Part shown: in pieces, positions 7,564 to 8,175 of the stretch
Numbering within the stretch: the stretch's first letter is position 1
Layout: each line of letters begins with the position of its first letter
DNA from: Pseudomonadota bacterium
Lineage (GTDB): Bacteria > Pseudomonadota > Alphaproteobacteria > Acetobacterales > Acetobacteraceae
Length of the DNA: 8,175 nucleotides
Assembly (NCBI GenBank): GCA_021808205.1
Contig: JAKBCD010000047.1
Location: forward strand, 1 to 8,175
Direction of reading: 5' to 3'
Program-made: the position numbers and the translations under genes
Notes under the pieces: model-generated
What the model saw: the letters and a program-made list of their open reading frames with translations, nothing else
The model's database searches: none
What the model was told of the DNA's origin: nothing

Positions 7564-8175
7564 TTAGCTGCCAGAACGGGCAAAGGCGTACAGCCGCGCT
7601 ACCGCTTGTTCAATATCCGGCAAGGGCGCGCAATAGCTGAAACGCACGAATTGGCCGCCATGCGCCGCGTCGAAATCATGCCCGGGCGTGGCGGCGATAT
7701 TTTGCGCCGCCAGGAGCCGGGCGCAGAAATCGGCGCTGTCGGGGCTGAAGGCGCTGACATCCACGTAGATGTAGAAAGCGCCATCAGGCGGCGGGAAGGT
7801 GGTGAAACCGGCTTGGCGCAGCCCCTGGATGAGAATTTCGCGCGCGGCGGCGTAGGTGGCGCGGTGGCCCTGCAGCTCCGCATGGCAGGACAGCGCCGCC
7901 TCAGCCGCGATTTGGCTGGGGTAGGGGGCTGAAATGAAAAGGTTTTGCGCCAGGCGCTCGATGGGCCGGATGAGGTCTTCCGGCATCACCATCCAGCCCA
8001 CGCGCCAGCCCGTCATGGAGAAATATTTGGAGAACGAGTTGATGACGATGGCGCTGGAGGAGAATTGCGCGGCGCTGGCGGCGGGCTTGCCGTAGGTGAG
8101 GCCGTGGTAGATTTCGTCCGAAATGAGCCTGATGCCGCGTGTGTGGCAATACACCGCCAGTTCGCGCAGGGCCTC
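7564..8175 (-). CDS. Class I/II pyridoxal-phosphate aminotransferase, C-terminal half (runs off the window)
   Basis: The last 203 codons of a fold-type I aminotransferase are visible; the frame is open through base 8175, so the N-terminal half lies outside. Seen in order (visible-residue numbering): ISDEIYHGLTY (18-28), whose D20 should pair with the pyridine nitrogen and whose Y23 contacts the cofactor; SFSKYFSMTGWRVGW (47-61), with K50 as the Schiff-base lysine and R58 as the phosphate-binding arginine; PDGAFYIYVDV (129-139); and FVRFSYC (176-182), with R178 as the likely carboxylate-binding arginine. These are the class I/II aspartate/aromatic-type aminotransferase motifs; family members are usually 380-400 residues. 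The substrate cannot be decided from this half. The stop lies about 90 bases before etfB on the same strand. No strong terminator separates them, so some read-through into the etf operon is possible. Confidence 0.93.
   Translation of the reverse strand, partial: EALRELAVYCHTRGIRLISDEIYHGLTYGKPAASAAQFSSSAIVINSFSKYFSMTGWRVGWMVMPEDLIRPIERLAQNLFISAPYPSQIAAEAALSCHAELQGHRATYAAAREILIQGLRQAGFTTFPPPDGAFYIYVDVSAFSPDSADFCARLLAAQNIAATPGHDFDAAHGGQFVRFSYCAPLPDIEQAVARLYAFARSGS

Overview
This 8,175-base window is GC-rich and looks like the chromosome of an alphaproteobacterium. The best clue is a response regulator and histidine kinase pair of the ChvI/ChvG (BvrR/BvrS, ExoS) type, a lineage hallmark, lying beside an ATP-dependent PEP carboxykinase gene. 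The family Acetobacteraceae is a reasonable guess, but no rRNA or other taxonomic marker is present to confirm it. No phage, insertion-sequence transposase, CRISPR array or tRNA was seen.

Layout. Bases 1-316 hold no gene but are packed with dyad symmetry: a 42-base inverted repeat (1-42 / 198-239) encloses three hairpins, followed by a small hairpin (234-250) and a terminator-like hairpin (279-310) just behind pckA. Then, on the minus strand, come pckA (317-1933) and upstream of it a small flavin split-barrel protein (2006-2488). A 56-base divergent spacer separates these from chvI (2545-3246) and chvG (about 3249-4880) on the plus strand. The chvIG pair runs convergently into a minus-strand operon whose order of transcription is etfB (7473-6724), etfA (6719-5787) and a 3-hydroxyacyl-CoA dehydrogenase gene (5784-4912), with 2- and 4-base gaps. 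Upstream of etfB on the same strand is the 3' half of a class I/II aminotransferase gene that runs off the right edge.

How the genes fit together. PckA turns oxaloacetate into PEP for gluconeogenesis on organic acids or fatty acids. ETF takes electrons from acyl-CoA dehydrogenases, and the hydroxyacyl-CoA dehydrogenase carries out the next oxidation of beta-oxidation or the C4 (butanoyl/PHB-related) pathway. ChvG/ChvI is an envelope-stress and acid-sensing system that in relatives also affects central carbon metabolism. The window is therefore largely a carbon-metabolism neighbourhood with a sensor pair in the middle.

The genes are mostly ordinary. The two points most worth a second look are the nested palindromic element at 1-239, whose three A/C mismatches all become G-U pairs in RNA read in the pckA direction, and the absence of an ATG, GTG or TTG codon where the N-terminus of ChvG should begin, which points to a non-standard start or a one-base length difference in a run of four C.
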